The notes below the pieces were generated by a model. It did not search any database and was not told the DNA's origin. It saw nothing but the letters and a program-made list of their open reading frames with translations. Positions 6,236 through 13,312 of a DNA stretch of 13,312 bases are shown here, piece by piece. The position numbers and the translations under genes were made by a program. The stretch is from contig JBCBST010000094.1 in NCBI GenBank assembly GCA_039819115.1, positions 1-13,312 on the forward strand. Direction: 5' to 3'. Each line of letters opens with the position of its first letter. Position 1 is the first letter of the stretch. This DNA comes from JBCBST01 sp039819115. Lineage in GTDB: Bacteria > Bacteroidota > Rhodothermia > Balneolales > Balneolaceae.

Positions 6236-6637
6236 TTATCGACGTTTAAGCTTTGCTTCTATGCTCAACTGGGTATGAGGTACAGCCTCTAACCGGCCTT
6301 TTGCGATCTTTTTACCGGTCACTTTACACACACCGTATGTTCTGTTATCGATACGTTTCAGGGCGTCGTCCAGGTATTTAACGAACTTTCGGGTTCGATT
6401 AAATAACATGTAGGTTTTTTCCCGCTCTTGGGCATCGGTCCCTGCGTCTGCCATATGGAATGAGTAGGCGGATTCATCCGATGAATTCTCCATACTTTCG
6501 CGCAGGGTTCGTTGTAACGTATCTAATTCTTCTTCGGCTTCGTTTCTTTTTTTAATGATGATATCACGGAAATATTCCAATTCCTCATCGCTGTAAGGAG
6601 AGATTCTGCCGTTTTCAGTGCTGCTTTGGTCTGCCAT
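6236..6637 (-). CDS. DksA/TraR-family transcription regulator with a mostly lost zinc site
   Basis: Members of this family insert a coiled-coil into the RNA polymerase secondary channel, and DksA itself acts with ppGpp. The 133-residue protein has a charged helical region (about 17-95) whose tip reads MADAGTDAQERE (62-73), with D64 and D68 as candidates for the acidic tip. The C-terminal part (YGVCKVTGKKIAKGRLEAVP, then LSIEAK) aligns with the DksA zinc finger, but only the first Cys, C104, is kept. The other three positions are T107, S125 and A128 at the expected spacing, so zinc binding through four cysteines is impossible. Such Cys-poor forms are common in Bacteroidota as I recall. The chosen ATG (6635-6637) is 10 bp after the ileS stop; the frame stays open further upstream, but that part lies inside ileS. 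The lspA gene follows after 7 bp. Confidence 0.88.
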   Translation of the reverse strand: MADQSSTENGRISPYSDEELEYFRDIIIKKRNEAEEELDTLQRTLRESMENSSDESAYSFHMADAGTDAQEREKTYMLFNRTRKFVKYLDDALKRIDNRTYGVCKVTGKKIAKGRLEAVPHTQLSIEAKLKRR

Positions 6638-6647
6638 AGCGTTTCCG

Positions 6648-9600
6648 TTATTCGTTAATGTTTCTTCGGATGGAAATATGGATTTCCTCTCCATCAATTT
6701 CCCATGTTTTAGTAAAATCTGATACTTGTAAGGGTTCCAGCTGTAACGATTCTGCGAGTGTTTCAGCCTTAATGTACTCACCTTGTTGAACAACTGCTTC
6801 CTTTATGCGATCGATGGTATCAAAACCGATGGTGATACGATCCACCACGTCAAAGTCAGCTTCTTTACGCATATTTTGAACCCGGTTCACAAATTCACGG
6901 GCTATACCTTCAAAAATCAGCTCTTCAGAAAGGTTGGTATCTACAGCAACACTTAACCCTTTTTCGGTTTCCACCTGCCAGCCAGCCAAACCGGTTCGTA
7001 CAATTTCGAGCCCTTCACGGTCTATACGTACAGTTCCCTGCTCACCTAAATCTAACTCTATTGCGCCGTTAGTTTCAAATTCAGAAATCTCTTCGGTTGT
7101 AATCTGGTTAATCTTTGCTGCCACAGCCTTCATCCTGGGTCCCAGCTGTTTACCCAGCACAGGATAGTTGGGTTTGGCTGATTTATGTACAATTCCGGAA
7201 TCATCATCCACAAATTGAATATCACGTACATTCACCTCATCCAGAATTATACCCCGCACCGATTCGATGGCCTGTCGTTCCATCTCATCTTTAATCGGAA
7301 GAATGATACGAGGTAGAGGTTGACGCACATTCATTTCAATCTGATTGCGAATACGTAATACAATGGAAGAAATAAGCCGAGCCATCTCCATTTTATGTTC
7401 CAGCATTTTATCTATTGCCGTTTCTTCAACGGTCGGGTAAAACGCAAGGTGCACCGATTGTTCATCCCGGTTCGACACTTCGTTTAATCGCTGAAACAGC
7501 CATTCACTACAAAATGGAGCAATAGGACTCATCAGAATAGCGGTCGTTTTAAGACATTCGTAAAGGGTTTGGTAGGCGGCCGTTTTGTCCAGCGTATTAC
7601 CTTCCTTCCAAAAACGGCGACGATTTCTCCGTACGTACCAGTTCGAAAGCTCCTCGACAAACGTTTCCAGCTCTCTGGCTGCTTTGGTAGGCTCATATTC
7701 CTCGTACCATTCTTCCATTAGTTTAATGGTGGTATTGAGCTTCGAAATAATCCATCGATCCATTTCTGTACGTTCATGAACCGGTATTTGTGCCCCTGAA
7801 TACGTAAATCCATCAATATTAGCATACAGAGCAAAGAAGGAATAGGTATTTACAATGGTGCTGAAAAACTTACGCTGCACTTCTCTCAGGCCATCTTCCC
7901 CGAACTTCAGGTTATCCCATGGAGAAGAGTTGCTCATCATGTACCATCGTACCGTGTCTGCGCCAAACTTCTGTATCACTTCGAAAGGATCTACCGTGTT
8001 TCCCTTCGACTTGCTCATTTTCTCTCCTTTCTCATCCAGAACAAGGCCGTTCGACACCACATTTTTATATGCGACATTGTTAAAGAGCATGGTTCCCAAT
8101 GCATGCAAGGTATAGAACCAACCCCTGGTCTGATCCACCCCTTCCGCTATGAAGTCGGCAGGAAAACTATAGCTGAATTCATGCTCGTGATTGAACGGAT
8201 AATGCCATTGTGCAAAGGGCATTGCGCCAGAATCAAACCATACATCCAGCAGATCGGGAATACGTTGCATGGTACCTCCTTCAGGAGATTCCCAGGTAAT
8301 GTCATCGATATAGGGACGGTGTAAATCCAGATCGGCTTCAGGATCCAAACCCGCTTTTTCAACCAGTTCTTCGATGGAACCTATGCATGCTATCTCGTCC
8401 GGGTTTTGATCATTCACCCATAGTGGAATAGGTGTGCCCCAGTAGCGTTGACGGGAAATGGCCCAATCCACATTATTTTCAAGCCAGGTTCCAAAACGAC
8501 CACTTCCCGTATTTTCAGGTTTCCAGTTAATCGTTTTGTTGAGCTCAACCATTCGGTCTCTTAGCTGAGTGGTCCGGATGAACCACGATTCAACCGGATA
8601 GCTCATTAACGGAGTCCCTTTTCTCCAGTCGAATGGGTAATTATGGACATAGGTTTCGTGCTTATACATCAGACCCTTATCCTTGATGGCCCGGGCTATA
8701 TGCTTATCAGCATCTTTGAACCATTGCCCTTCGAAGTCAGGCACTTTGCTGTTAAACACGCCATCACGAGTGATGGGATTAAACATCGGAATCCCTGCTT
8801 TTTGGCAGGATTCAAAGTCATCAGCACCATATGCTGGTGCAGTATGCACAATACCTGTACCATCTTCGGTAGTCACGTAATCTGCGGGGATAACCTTCCA
8901 GGCCTGAGCGCGATCTATTTCTGAGAATGCATAGTCGAAAATAGGATCGTAGGTTTTACCTAACAGCTCAGTTCCGGGAAATTCCTCCAATACCGTAACA
9001 TCGTCGCCCAGTGATTGCTGTATACATGCTTTAGCCAGAATGAAGTACTCCCCATTATGTTCAACCCGGGCGTACGTCAGAGCGGGATTAATAGTCAGCG
9101 CGAGATTCGAAATGGTAGTCCATGGAGTAGTGGTCCACGCCAGATAATACGTGTTATCAAATCCGTGTGCCTTAAACTTGACAAAAACCGATGGATCCTG
9201 AGCTTCTTTATAGCCTAAACTTACTTCGTGAGAGGATAATACGGTTCCGCTTCCCGGTGAATACCATTGAATTTTATATCCTTTGTATACCAGTCCTTTC
9301 TCATAGAGCTTTTTGAATGCCCACCATATGGATTCAATATAGGTATTCTCGAATGTGATATAGGGGTTTTCCTGATCCACCCAATAGCCCATGCGAGTCG
9401 TTAATTCATCCCATAGGCCTTTGTATTTCAGTACACTTTCCCGGCATTTGGCATTATACTCGGCTATGCCGTACTCCTCAACCTGGGCACGACCCTGTAA
9501 TCCAAGTGCCTTCTCCACCTCAATTTCTACAGGCAGACCGTGTGTATCCCATCCGGCTTTACGCTCAACGCGAAACCCCTTCAGAGTTTTGTACCGGCAA

Positions 9601-9809
9601 AACAAATCTTTAACGGTACGAGCCATCACATGGTGTATACCTGGTTTACCATTAGCTGTGGGTGGACCCTCAAAAAAAGTATACGGTATGCCATCTTCTC
9701 TTGTGGTCAGGCTTTTATTAAAAATCTCGTTTTCCTTCCACCAATTCAGTATTTCCACTTCTGATTTGGGGTAGTTCAACTGCTTTATTTCTTCAAACTT
9801 TTTGGCCAT
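6648..9809 (-). CDS. ileS: Isoleucyl-tRNA synthetase, type 2 (eukaryote-like)
   Basis: The enzyme charges tRNA-Ile with isoleucine and hydrolyses mischarged Val-tRNA-Ile. The 1053 residues match the long class I IleRS form. The ATP-binding HIGH motif appears as PGIHH (56-60) after PPTANGK, followed by AGWDTHGLPVE (85-95). The editing domain has WTTTPWTT (225-232) and the GTGIVHTAP segment with GADD (328-331). WFDSG is at 524-528, GVDQTRGWFY at 557-566, and KMSKS at 597-601. The rest (about 650-1053) is the anticodon-binding and C-terminal region; it has no CxxC zinc finger such as type 1 enzymes carry, which supports type 2. The GIHH form of HIGH is, from memory, normal in Bacteroidota IleRS. 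The start is the ATG at 9807-9809 (MAKKFEEIKQLNYPKSE), agreeing with the family. The gene is first in an operon with the DksA-like gene and lspA. Confidence 0.96.
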   Translation of the reverse strand: MAKKFEEIKQLNYPKSEVEILNWWKENEIFNKSLTTREDGIPYTFFEGPPTANGKPGIHHVMARTVKDLFCRYKTLKGFRVERKAGWDTHGLPVEIEVEKALGLQGRAQVEEYGIAEYNAKCRESVLKYKGLWDELTTRMGYWVDQENPYITFENTYIESIWWAFKKLYEKGLVYKGYKIQWYSPGSGTVLSSHEVSLGYKEAQDPSVFVKFKAHGFDNTYYLAWTTTPWTTISNLALTINPALTYARVEHNGEYFILAKACIQQSLGDDVTVLEEFPGTELLGKTYDPIFDYAFSEIDRAQAWKVIPADYVTTEDGTGIVHTAPAYGADDFESCQKAGIPMFNPITRDGVFNSKVPDFEGQWFKDADKHIARAIKDKGLMYKHETYVHNYPFDWRKGTPLMSYPVESWFIRTTQLRDRMVELNKTINWKPENTGSGRFGTWLENNVDWAISRQRYWGTPIPLWVNDQNPDEIACIGSIEELVEKAGLDPEADLDLHRPYIDDITWESPEGGTMQRIPDLLDVWFDSGAMPFAQWHYPFNHEHEFSYSFPADFIAEGVDQTRGWFYTLHALGTMLFNNVAYKNVVSNGLVLDEKGEKMSKSKGNTVDPFEVIQKFGADTVRWYMMSNSSPWDNLKFGEDGLREVQRKFFSTIVNTYSFFALYANIDGFTYSGAQIPVHERTEMDRWIISKLNTTIKLMEEWYEEYEPTKAARELETFVEELSNWYVRRNRRRFWKEGNTLDKTAAYQTLYECLKTTAILMSPIAPFCSEWLFQRLNEVSNRDEQSVHLAFYPTVEETAIDKMLEHKMEMARLISSIVLRIRNQIEMNVRQPLPRIILPIKDEMERQAIESVRGIILDEVNVRDIQFVDDDSGIVHKSAKPNYPVLGKQLGPRMKAVAAKINQITTEEISEFETNGAIELDLGEQGTVRIDREGLEIVRTGLAGWQVETEKGLSVAVDTNLSEELIFEGIAREFVNRVQNMRKEADFDVVDRITIGFDTIDRIKEAVVQQGEYIKAETLAESLQLEPLQVSDFTKTWEIDGEEIHISIRRNINE

Positions 9810-9945
9810 GCCTGGTTATTATGCAACGAATATTGATAATCTTGTAATATAAGAATTCCCCTGTAAAAGGCGTTAGCCCTTGCGCAGGCGTTCATCAAAA
9901 CCTTAGCTTTTCTGCAAATATTGATTTCTTCTTAGTCTCCACTCT
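9810..9945. promoter_or_regulatory. Divergent promoter region between ileS and the phosphatase gene
   Basis: These 136 bp must hold promoters for both directions, but neither is clear. For ileS the minus-strand box TATATTAC (9844-9851) keeps the TAnnTT core and would give a leader of about 28 nt, with no good -33 box. For the phosphatase gene the plus-strand pair CTTG (9879-9882) and TAGCTTTT (9904-9911), 21 bp apart, is a partial match. A 7-bp direct repeat AGGCGTT occurs at 9868-9874 and 9886-9892, an 18-bp period. I see no T-box or other recognisable tRNA-sensing leader for ileS. Confidence 0.35.
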
Positions 9946-10467
9946 ATGCCATCCCATACCGCTCCACATCGCCCGATAACAAAAGAAGAACCCTATGGCA
10001 TTTGTTTTGTATGCCTGGGTAATATTTGCCGGAGTCCTACAGGTGAAGGTGTGTTTATCGACCTGGTTAAAAAAGAACAGGTTGAAGACTACTTCTACAT
10101 CGACTCTGCGGGTACAGCTGCTTACCATACCGGCGAACCGGCCAATTCCAAAAGCCAGGCCACTGCTAATACATATGGGGTGCACTTACCCAGTCGTGCC
10201 CGGCAGTTTGAAGCCGCGGATTATACTTCGTTTGATCTTGTGTTAGCAATGGATGCTTCTAACCATTCGGATTTAGCCCGGTTAGACCAACAGAACCAGT
10301 ATGCACATAAGCTTATGATGCTTCGTGATTTTGATCCCACCCCAGAAGACCGCAACGTGCCTGACCCCTACTATGGTGGCATGGCTGGTTTTGAGCATGT
10401 TTTTGCCATTGTCAGGAGAAGCTGTGAAACCTTACTGCACCAACTGCTTCCTCATATCAAACCGTAA
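9946..10467 (+). CDS. Low-molecular-weight protein-tyrosine phosphatase
   Basis: This cytosolic enzyme removes phosphate from phosphotyrosine (and, in the YwlE branch, phosphoarginine). The 173-residue protein has the P-loop VCLGNICRSP at 22-31, with nucleophile C23 and R29 of the C-X5-R motif, then the SAGT strand (54-57) and the general acid D140 in VPDPYYGG (138-145). The active site is complete. Compared with the family's usual length of about 150-160 it has an extra N-terminal 15-18 residues before YGICFVCLGN. The ATG at 9946 is the only in-frame start before the P-loop that I found. No tyrosine kinase or capsule genes are near, so the link to polysaccharide export known for Wzb cannot be made; the substrate is open. 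It lies divergent from ileS and its stop is only 5 bp from the end of the convergent decarboxylase gene. Confidence 0.92.
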   Translation: MPSHTAPHRPITKEEPYGICFVCLGNICRSPTGEGVFIDLVKKEQVEDYFYIDSAGTAAYHTGEPANSKSQATANTYGVHLPSRARQFEAADYTSFDLVLAMDASNHSDLARLDQQNQYAHKLMMLRDFDPTPEDRNVPDPYYGGMAGFEHVFAIVRRSCETLLHQLLPHIKP

Positions 10468-10472
10468 ATTAC

Positions 10473-11819
10473 TTATACGGCCTGTTCTATCCGGCGAACC
10501 AGCTCTTCCGCAAACATTTCGTGTTCGGGTCGCATCAGCACACTTCTCAGAATGGTGACCTGTTCTGAGTCTTTCCGAAACTCAGGATGGAGTTTCAGAA
10601 AAGCATCAGCCGACATGGTATACAGCGATAAATAAAACTGACGGGATTCCATACCCCGCTCAAACACTGTACGAGCAGCTTCTGAGCATTCAGAAAGCGA
10701 TGTTACTGGTTTATTTCCCTTATGCGACGGAAAGTAGGTTACAATATCCAGTTCCGGGGGAGAAAGCATCGTAAGCTTCCTGCTTTCTGCTATGTTCTGT
10801 TCAAAGGTAAGGGCTGCTTTCCTGCACGCTCCCATAATGGGGCCGAACCCACGGGCCTCCTCCAGAGGAAAACACTCCAGCGTTGCCCATAAAGCTACTG
10901 CAGCAGCACCGGCACGGGAACATTCCAGGCTGATTTCTCCCAAATGCAGATCATCAGACGTGTAATAGGTGTAGGGTGAGTCATGCAGGTAAAACCGGGC
11001 AACTTCCGGGTTTTTAAATAAGACACATCCGCAGCCATAGGGCTGTAACCCATGTTTATGAGGGTCGACCACCATAGAATCGGCTTCCTGCATCAGCTTC
11101 CAGTTGGTACCATCGATCAGGGAAGAATGGGCCAATACCCGGAAAAACCCACCATAGGCTGCATCAATATGAATACGGATATCATGTGTTTTCGCCCATA
11201 CCACTACCTGATGCAGGGCTTCCGTCTTACCCAAACCCGTAGTACCCAATGTAACGACAAAGGTACCTATGCTTCGTGGGTCCACTTCATCGAGCTTAAA
11301 CTCACCATTTTCATCAATTTCTATGACCTGGGATTCTATCCCAAGAACTCCACACATCCTGCCATGGGTATAATGCGCGTTTGAAGAAAATGCGATCGAT
11401 TTTTGGGGGTGAATCTCCCGCGCAACCCATAAGGCCTCCAGGTTACCGATTGTACCGCTTGATGTAAGATGCCCTAAACAGGTACTATCGTATCCAAAGA
11501 AAAAGGCCAGCCGTTTAATCACCTCTTTCTCCATTTCTGATGAAGGGGGTCCTCCATCAAGGGCGTGGTTATTCGGGTTAATACTTGCTGCGAGCGCATA
11601 AGCAGAAAGGGCCACATGATGCGGGGACTTCAGCATTTGCCCCGCATACACCGGGTGATGAAACGGGTAATTTCCTTCCAACCGCTCGCTTACGACATTA
11701 AAAACGGCTTCTAATCGCTCCTCTGGCACATGGAGTGAGGGATGCGGATCGAACGCTCCGAAGGAGGTTTTCCACGCTTCAACCTGTAATTCAGCTGCAC
11801 GAGCGTATGAATGATTCAA
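10473..11819 (-). CDS. Group II pyridoxal-phosphate-dependent amino acid decarboxylase, substrate unknown
   Basis: The 448-residue protein is a fold-type I PLP enzyme of the group II decarboxylase family (aromatic amino acid, glutamate, histidine, tyrosine and diaminobutyrate decarboxylases). Visible are LTSSGTIGNLEAL (118-130) for the PLP phosphate, the stacking His in SSNAHYTH (probably H149), D219 in HIDAAYGG, which pairs with the pyridine nitrogen, and the Schiff-base Lys K255 in VDPHKHGLQPYG. DPHK followed by a PYGCG segment is closer to the tyrosine decarboxylase/MfnA style than to GAD (SGHKYG) or sphingosine-phosphate lyase (DTHKYG), but this does not fix the substrate. The start is a TTG (11817-11819): no in-frame ATG occurs before M62, and the upstream frame closes at the DUF3078 stop 21 bp away. 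It is the last gene of a minus-strand unit, with no transporter beside it. Confidence 0.87.
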   Translation of the reverse strand: MNHSYARAAELQVEAWKTSFGAFDPHPSLHVPEERLEAVFNVVSERLEGNYPFHHPVYAGQMLKSPHHVALSAYALAASINPNNHALDGGPPSSEMEKEVIKRLAFFFGYDSTCLGHLTSSGTIGNLEALWVAREIHPQKSIAFSSNAHYTHGRMCGVLGIESQVIEIDENGEFKLDEVDPRSIGTFVVTLGTTGLGKTEALHQVVVWAKTHDIRIHIDAAYGGFFRVLAHSSLIDGTNWKLMQEADSMVVDPHKHGLQPYGCGCVLFKNPEVARFYLHDSPYTYYTSDDLHLGEISLECSRAGAAAVALWATLECFPLEEARGFGPIMGACRKAALTFEQNIAESRKLTMLSPPELDIVTYFPSHKGNKPVTSLSECSEAARTVFERGMESRQFYLSLYTMSADAFLKLHPEFRKDSEQVTILRSVLMRPEHEMFAEELVRRIEQAV

Positions 11820-11840
11820 TCCTGAAGTGACCTCGCGTTA

Positions 11841-12716
11841 TTAGTAAAGATTAACGGAAATACCGGCTGATAGAACCTGCTTCAACTGAATCTCTTCGTT
11901 AAAATCATCATCATAACGAAGCTCAAACTGGAAAGTAGCACTTACTATTTTGTTAATCTGACCCACCAGTTCATTGGTCCAGATCACATCCGTTCGATCC
12001 AGACCTCTCAACAGGTTGGAAAAAGTCTCCACGCTACCCGAGTAGGTAATATTTGTAGCCACTTCTTTTGCGAAAGAAGCACCCAGTGTCAAACCACCCT
12101 CAGCCCTCAGGTTATCATCTAATGCAAGATCATACACGGGCCTTAATGCCTCTTCGGTAACCAGCGTCTGTTTAAGCGCAAGACCAGCTTCAAGCGTCAA
12201 GTTGTTACTTGGAGTGTATGCCAAACCCGCCGACTCAGTGAAATATGCCGGGGCAAAGAATCCCGAAATCAATGAATCTGCCCCGCTTATGGCGCCTTCA
12301 TAGATAAAACCGTCATCAAACTGCGTTTCCAGTACAAAACTGGCAAATCCCGAGAGCTTACCGTCTTCGGTGAATGCATAGGTAAACCGATTACGAATAC
12401 CAATGAAATCGTCTGTTTTTCGTACCCCCTGGTCCTGGATATTCGCCTGGCCGTATCGGAGCGTTGCCCGGAAGCCATACCCGAAATTACCTTTTCGGTA
12501 TACCTGTTTATATACCGACGAAGCGGTACCGCTTATGGAAGTAACCCCACCCTGAGACCAGTTATCAAACGTAGACTGTGACCCGTTCAGATTTGCAACC
12601 CAACTTCCTTGCCAACCCGAGAGGGTATCCGGAATGACGATTGCCTGTGCGTGTATACGCGAGTTGAAGCTTGCCCCCAGAAAGAAAGCAAGAACTAAGC
12701 AAAAAGCTTTATTCAT
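11841..12716 (-). CDS. DUF3078 family outer-membrane beta-barrel protein
   Basis: The 291-residue protein starts with a Sec signal peptide (hydrophobic about 4-16, likely cut after A25 in HAQA). The mature part looks like alternating amphipathic strands and ends in an aromatic residue (SVNLY), as outer-membrane barrels do. Segments that recall DUF3078, a family found mainly in Bacteroidota, are SQSTFDNWSQGG (46-57), YGQANIQDQGVRKTDDFIGI (88-107), LETQFDDGF (129-137) and FFAPAYF (153-159). The molecular role of the family is unknown to me. The gene sits 25 bp after the phosphoribosyltransferase and 21 bp before the decarboxylase, on the same strand, and ends with tandem stops (TAA TAA). A porin or an unrelated barrel cannot be ruled out from sequence reading alone. 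Confidence 0.82.
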   Translation of the reverse strand: MNKAFCLVLAFFLGASFNSRIHAQAIVIPDTLSGWQGSWVANLNGSQSTFDNWSQGGVTSISGTASSVYKQVYRKGNFGYGFRATLRYGQANIQDQGVRKTDDFIGIRNRFTYAFTEDGKLSGFASFVLETQFDDGFIYEGAISGADSLISGFFAPAYFTESAGLAYTPSNNLTLEAGLALKQTLVTEEALRPVYDLALDDNLRAEGGLTLGASFAKEVATNITYSGSVETFSNLLRGLDRTDVIWTNELVGQINKIVSATFQFELRYDDDFNEEIQLKQVLSAGISVNLY

Positions 12717-12741
12717 GATTGATGTAGATAGAATGAGTGTT

Positions 12742-13233
12742 TTAATTTTTAAAAAGTATAACCTGATCGAGCGCTCCGTGTTTCACCAACACTTCAACAT
12801 GCTCCTTAAGTTTAGTGGGTGCATACATCCCCTTAAAATTGGATAAAATAGGATATCTACGATGGCCCCGGTCAACAAGAGTGGCTACCATGATCCGGGC
12901 TACTTCAAATCGTTGTGTAATCAGACTCAGGGCTTTAAACATCGTTTTTCCGGAAAAAATCACGTCATCAATTAAGAGTACAAACCGGTCATTACAATCA
13001 GGAAGAGTAGCATTTGCTGCATCTGAAACAGAGAACGAATAGAATTCAATCTCAGCTTCACCCTCTTTTTCAATGGCTTCTTTCAACTGAATGGCCATCG
13101 CTTTACCCCGTTCATTAAGCCCAATAAGAATGGGGATTTCACCATCGTCAATCTGTTCTAACACCTGAATAGCCATCCGCTGCACAATCCGTTTAATATG
13201 TGCAGCATCCATCAAGATAAAATGTGATTCCAC
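12742..13233 (-). CDS. PyrR-like phosphoribosyltransferase
   Basis: The 163-residue protein is a type I phosphoribosyltransferase. The PRPP loop VLLIDDVIFSGKT (85-97) has the two acidic residues D89 and D90. The segment LVDRGHRRYPI (119-129) matches the VDRGHRELPI signature of PyrR, the pyrimidine operon regulator and uracil phosphoribosyltransferase. The N-terminus (FILMDAAHIKRIVQRMA) and LIGLNERGKAMA also fit PyrR. It is shorter than the usual 175-180 residues, and the DIT-x-YRDD region before the PRPP loop is replaced by FYSFSVSDAANATLPDC, so PyrR's RNA-binding or catalytic role may not be kept. The start is a GTG (13231-13233), which restores the family N-terminus; an ATG at codon 8 would cut it short. 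It appears to be the first gene of a unit with the DUF3078 gene and the decarboxylase. No pyrimidine genes are nearby. Confidence 0.82.
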   Translation of the reverse strand: MESHFILMDAAHIKRIVQRMAIQVLEQIDDGEIPILIGLNERGKAMAIQLKEAIEKEGEAEIEFYSFSVSDAANATLPDCNDRFVLLIDDVIFSGKTMFKALSLITQRFEVARIMVATLVDRGHRRYPILSNFKGMYAPTKLKEHVEVLVKHGALDQVILFKN

Positions 13234-13312
13234 GGATCTGGTTTGTTTAGGTCAAAATACTATTTTCAAAAACGCTGTGTTAAGATTATAGATAAATCTA
13301 ATGGAAATTGCG
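13234..13312. other. Right-edge intergenic segment
   Basis: These 79 bp are AT-rich and must carry at least part of the promoter for the phosphoribosyltransferase gene. TATAAT and TAGATTTA occur on the minus strand, but any matching upstream box would lie outside the window. A plus-strand ATG at 13301 opens a four-codon frame cut by the edge. I cannot support a gene or a promoter here. Confidence 0.3.

Noticed and set aside
6638..6793. Longer N-terminus for the DksA-like gene (open frame up to 6793)
   Set aside because: The extra codons lie entirely inside the 3' end of ileS and show no DksA features; the ATG at 6637 sits 10 bp after the ileS stop and gives a normal family length.
8643..9774. 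Several plus-strand open frames of 64-127 codons inside ileS
   Set aside because: They lie antisense to a fully conserved ileS, have no recognisable protein features, and look like frames opened by the codon usage of the real gene.
9810..9945. T-box or attenuator upstream of ileS
   Set aside because: No T-box sequence, no terminator hairpin with a T run and no leader peptide rich in isoleucine is visible in the 136 bp.
10462..10480. CCGTA/TACGG hairpin covering both convergent stop codons
   Set aside because: A 5-bp stem with a 9-base loop and no T run is too weak for a terminator; the repeat is likely chance.
13301..13312. ATG at the right edge opening a plus-strand frame
   Set aside because: Only four codons are inside the window and no convincing promoter precedes it, so a divergent gene cannot be claimed.
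1..13312. CRISPR array, insertion sequence, phage or defence system
   Set aside because: No periodic repeats, transposase, integrase or defence-type domains are visible; nearly all DNA is covered by recognisable core genes.

Overview
The window is a stretch of bacterial chromosome made almost entirely of housekeeping genes, packed tightly on both strands. The best guess at the host is a member of the Bacteroidota or the closely related Balneolota. Four things point that way: two promoters with an exact Bacteroidota-type -7 box (TATATTTG), no Shine-Dalgarno motif in front of any gene, the order ileS - DksA-like gene - lspA, and a DUF3078 outer-membrane protein. Balneolota is suggested by overall protein flavour only and is not proven.

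Layout. At the left edge, on the minus strand, sits an AT-rich partial small gene (1-240) with its own promoter. Upstream of it are a strong intrinsic terminator and a tRNA-Val(UAC) gene (387-460) with a well-formed promoter. Divergent from the tRNA, on the plus strand, runs fadI-fadJ (beta-oxidation thiolase and multifunctional enzyme), preceded by a 13-bp palindrome that could be an operator. A 62-bp gap follows, then yajC (Sec translocon accessory protein) and ribB (riboflavin pathway). The RibB protein carries a C-terminal GTP cyclohydrolase II-like domain that has lost its zinc cysteines. Convergent with ribB is a minus-strand operon, ileS - DksA/TraR-like - lspA, with gaps of 10 and 7 bp. 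Divergent from ileS is a low-molecular-weight tyrosine phosphatase gene (9946-10467). Its end meets, within 5 bp, the end of a second minus-strand unit: a PyrR-like phosphoribosyltransferase, a DUF3078 barrel protein and a group II PLP-dependent decarboxylase.

How the genes work together. fadI and fadJ form one pathway module and are the only two genes here with an obvious shared job. The ileS operon joins translation (IleRS), transcriptional control (DksA-like) and lipoprotein maturation (LspA), a neighbourhood I recall as common in this group. The yajC-ribB pair and the phosphoribosyltransferase-barrel-decarboxylase unit look like tight packing and not like pathways. Three genes appear to use non-ATG starts (lspA TTG, decarboxylase TTG, phosphoribosyltransferase GTG).

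I see no CRISPR array, insertion sequence, toxin-antitoxin pair, phage module or biosynthetic cluster, and no convincing new system. The points most worth checking are the degenerate RibA domain, the DksA-like protein with one of four zinc cysteines, the unassigned decarboxylase, and the AT-rich gene beside the tRNA, which may mark the edge of an accessory region continuing to the left.
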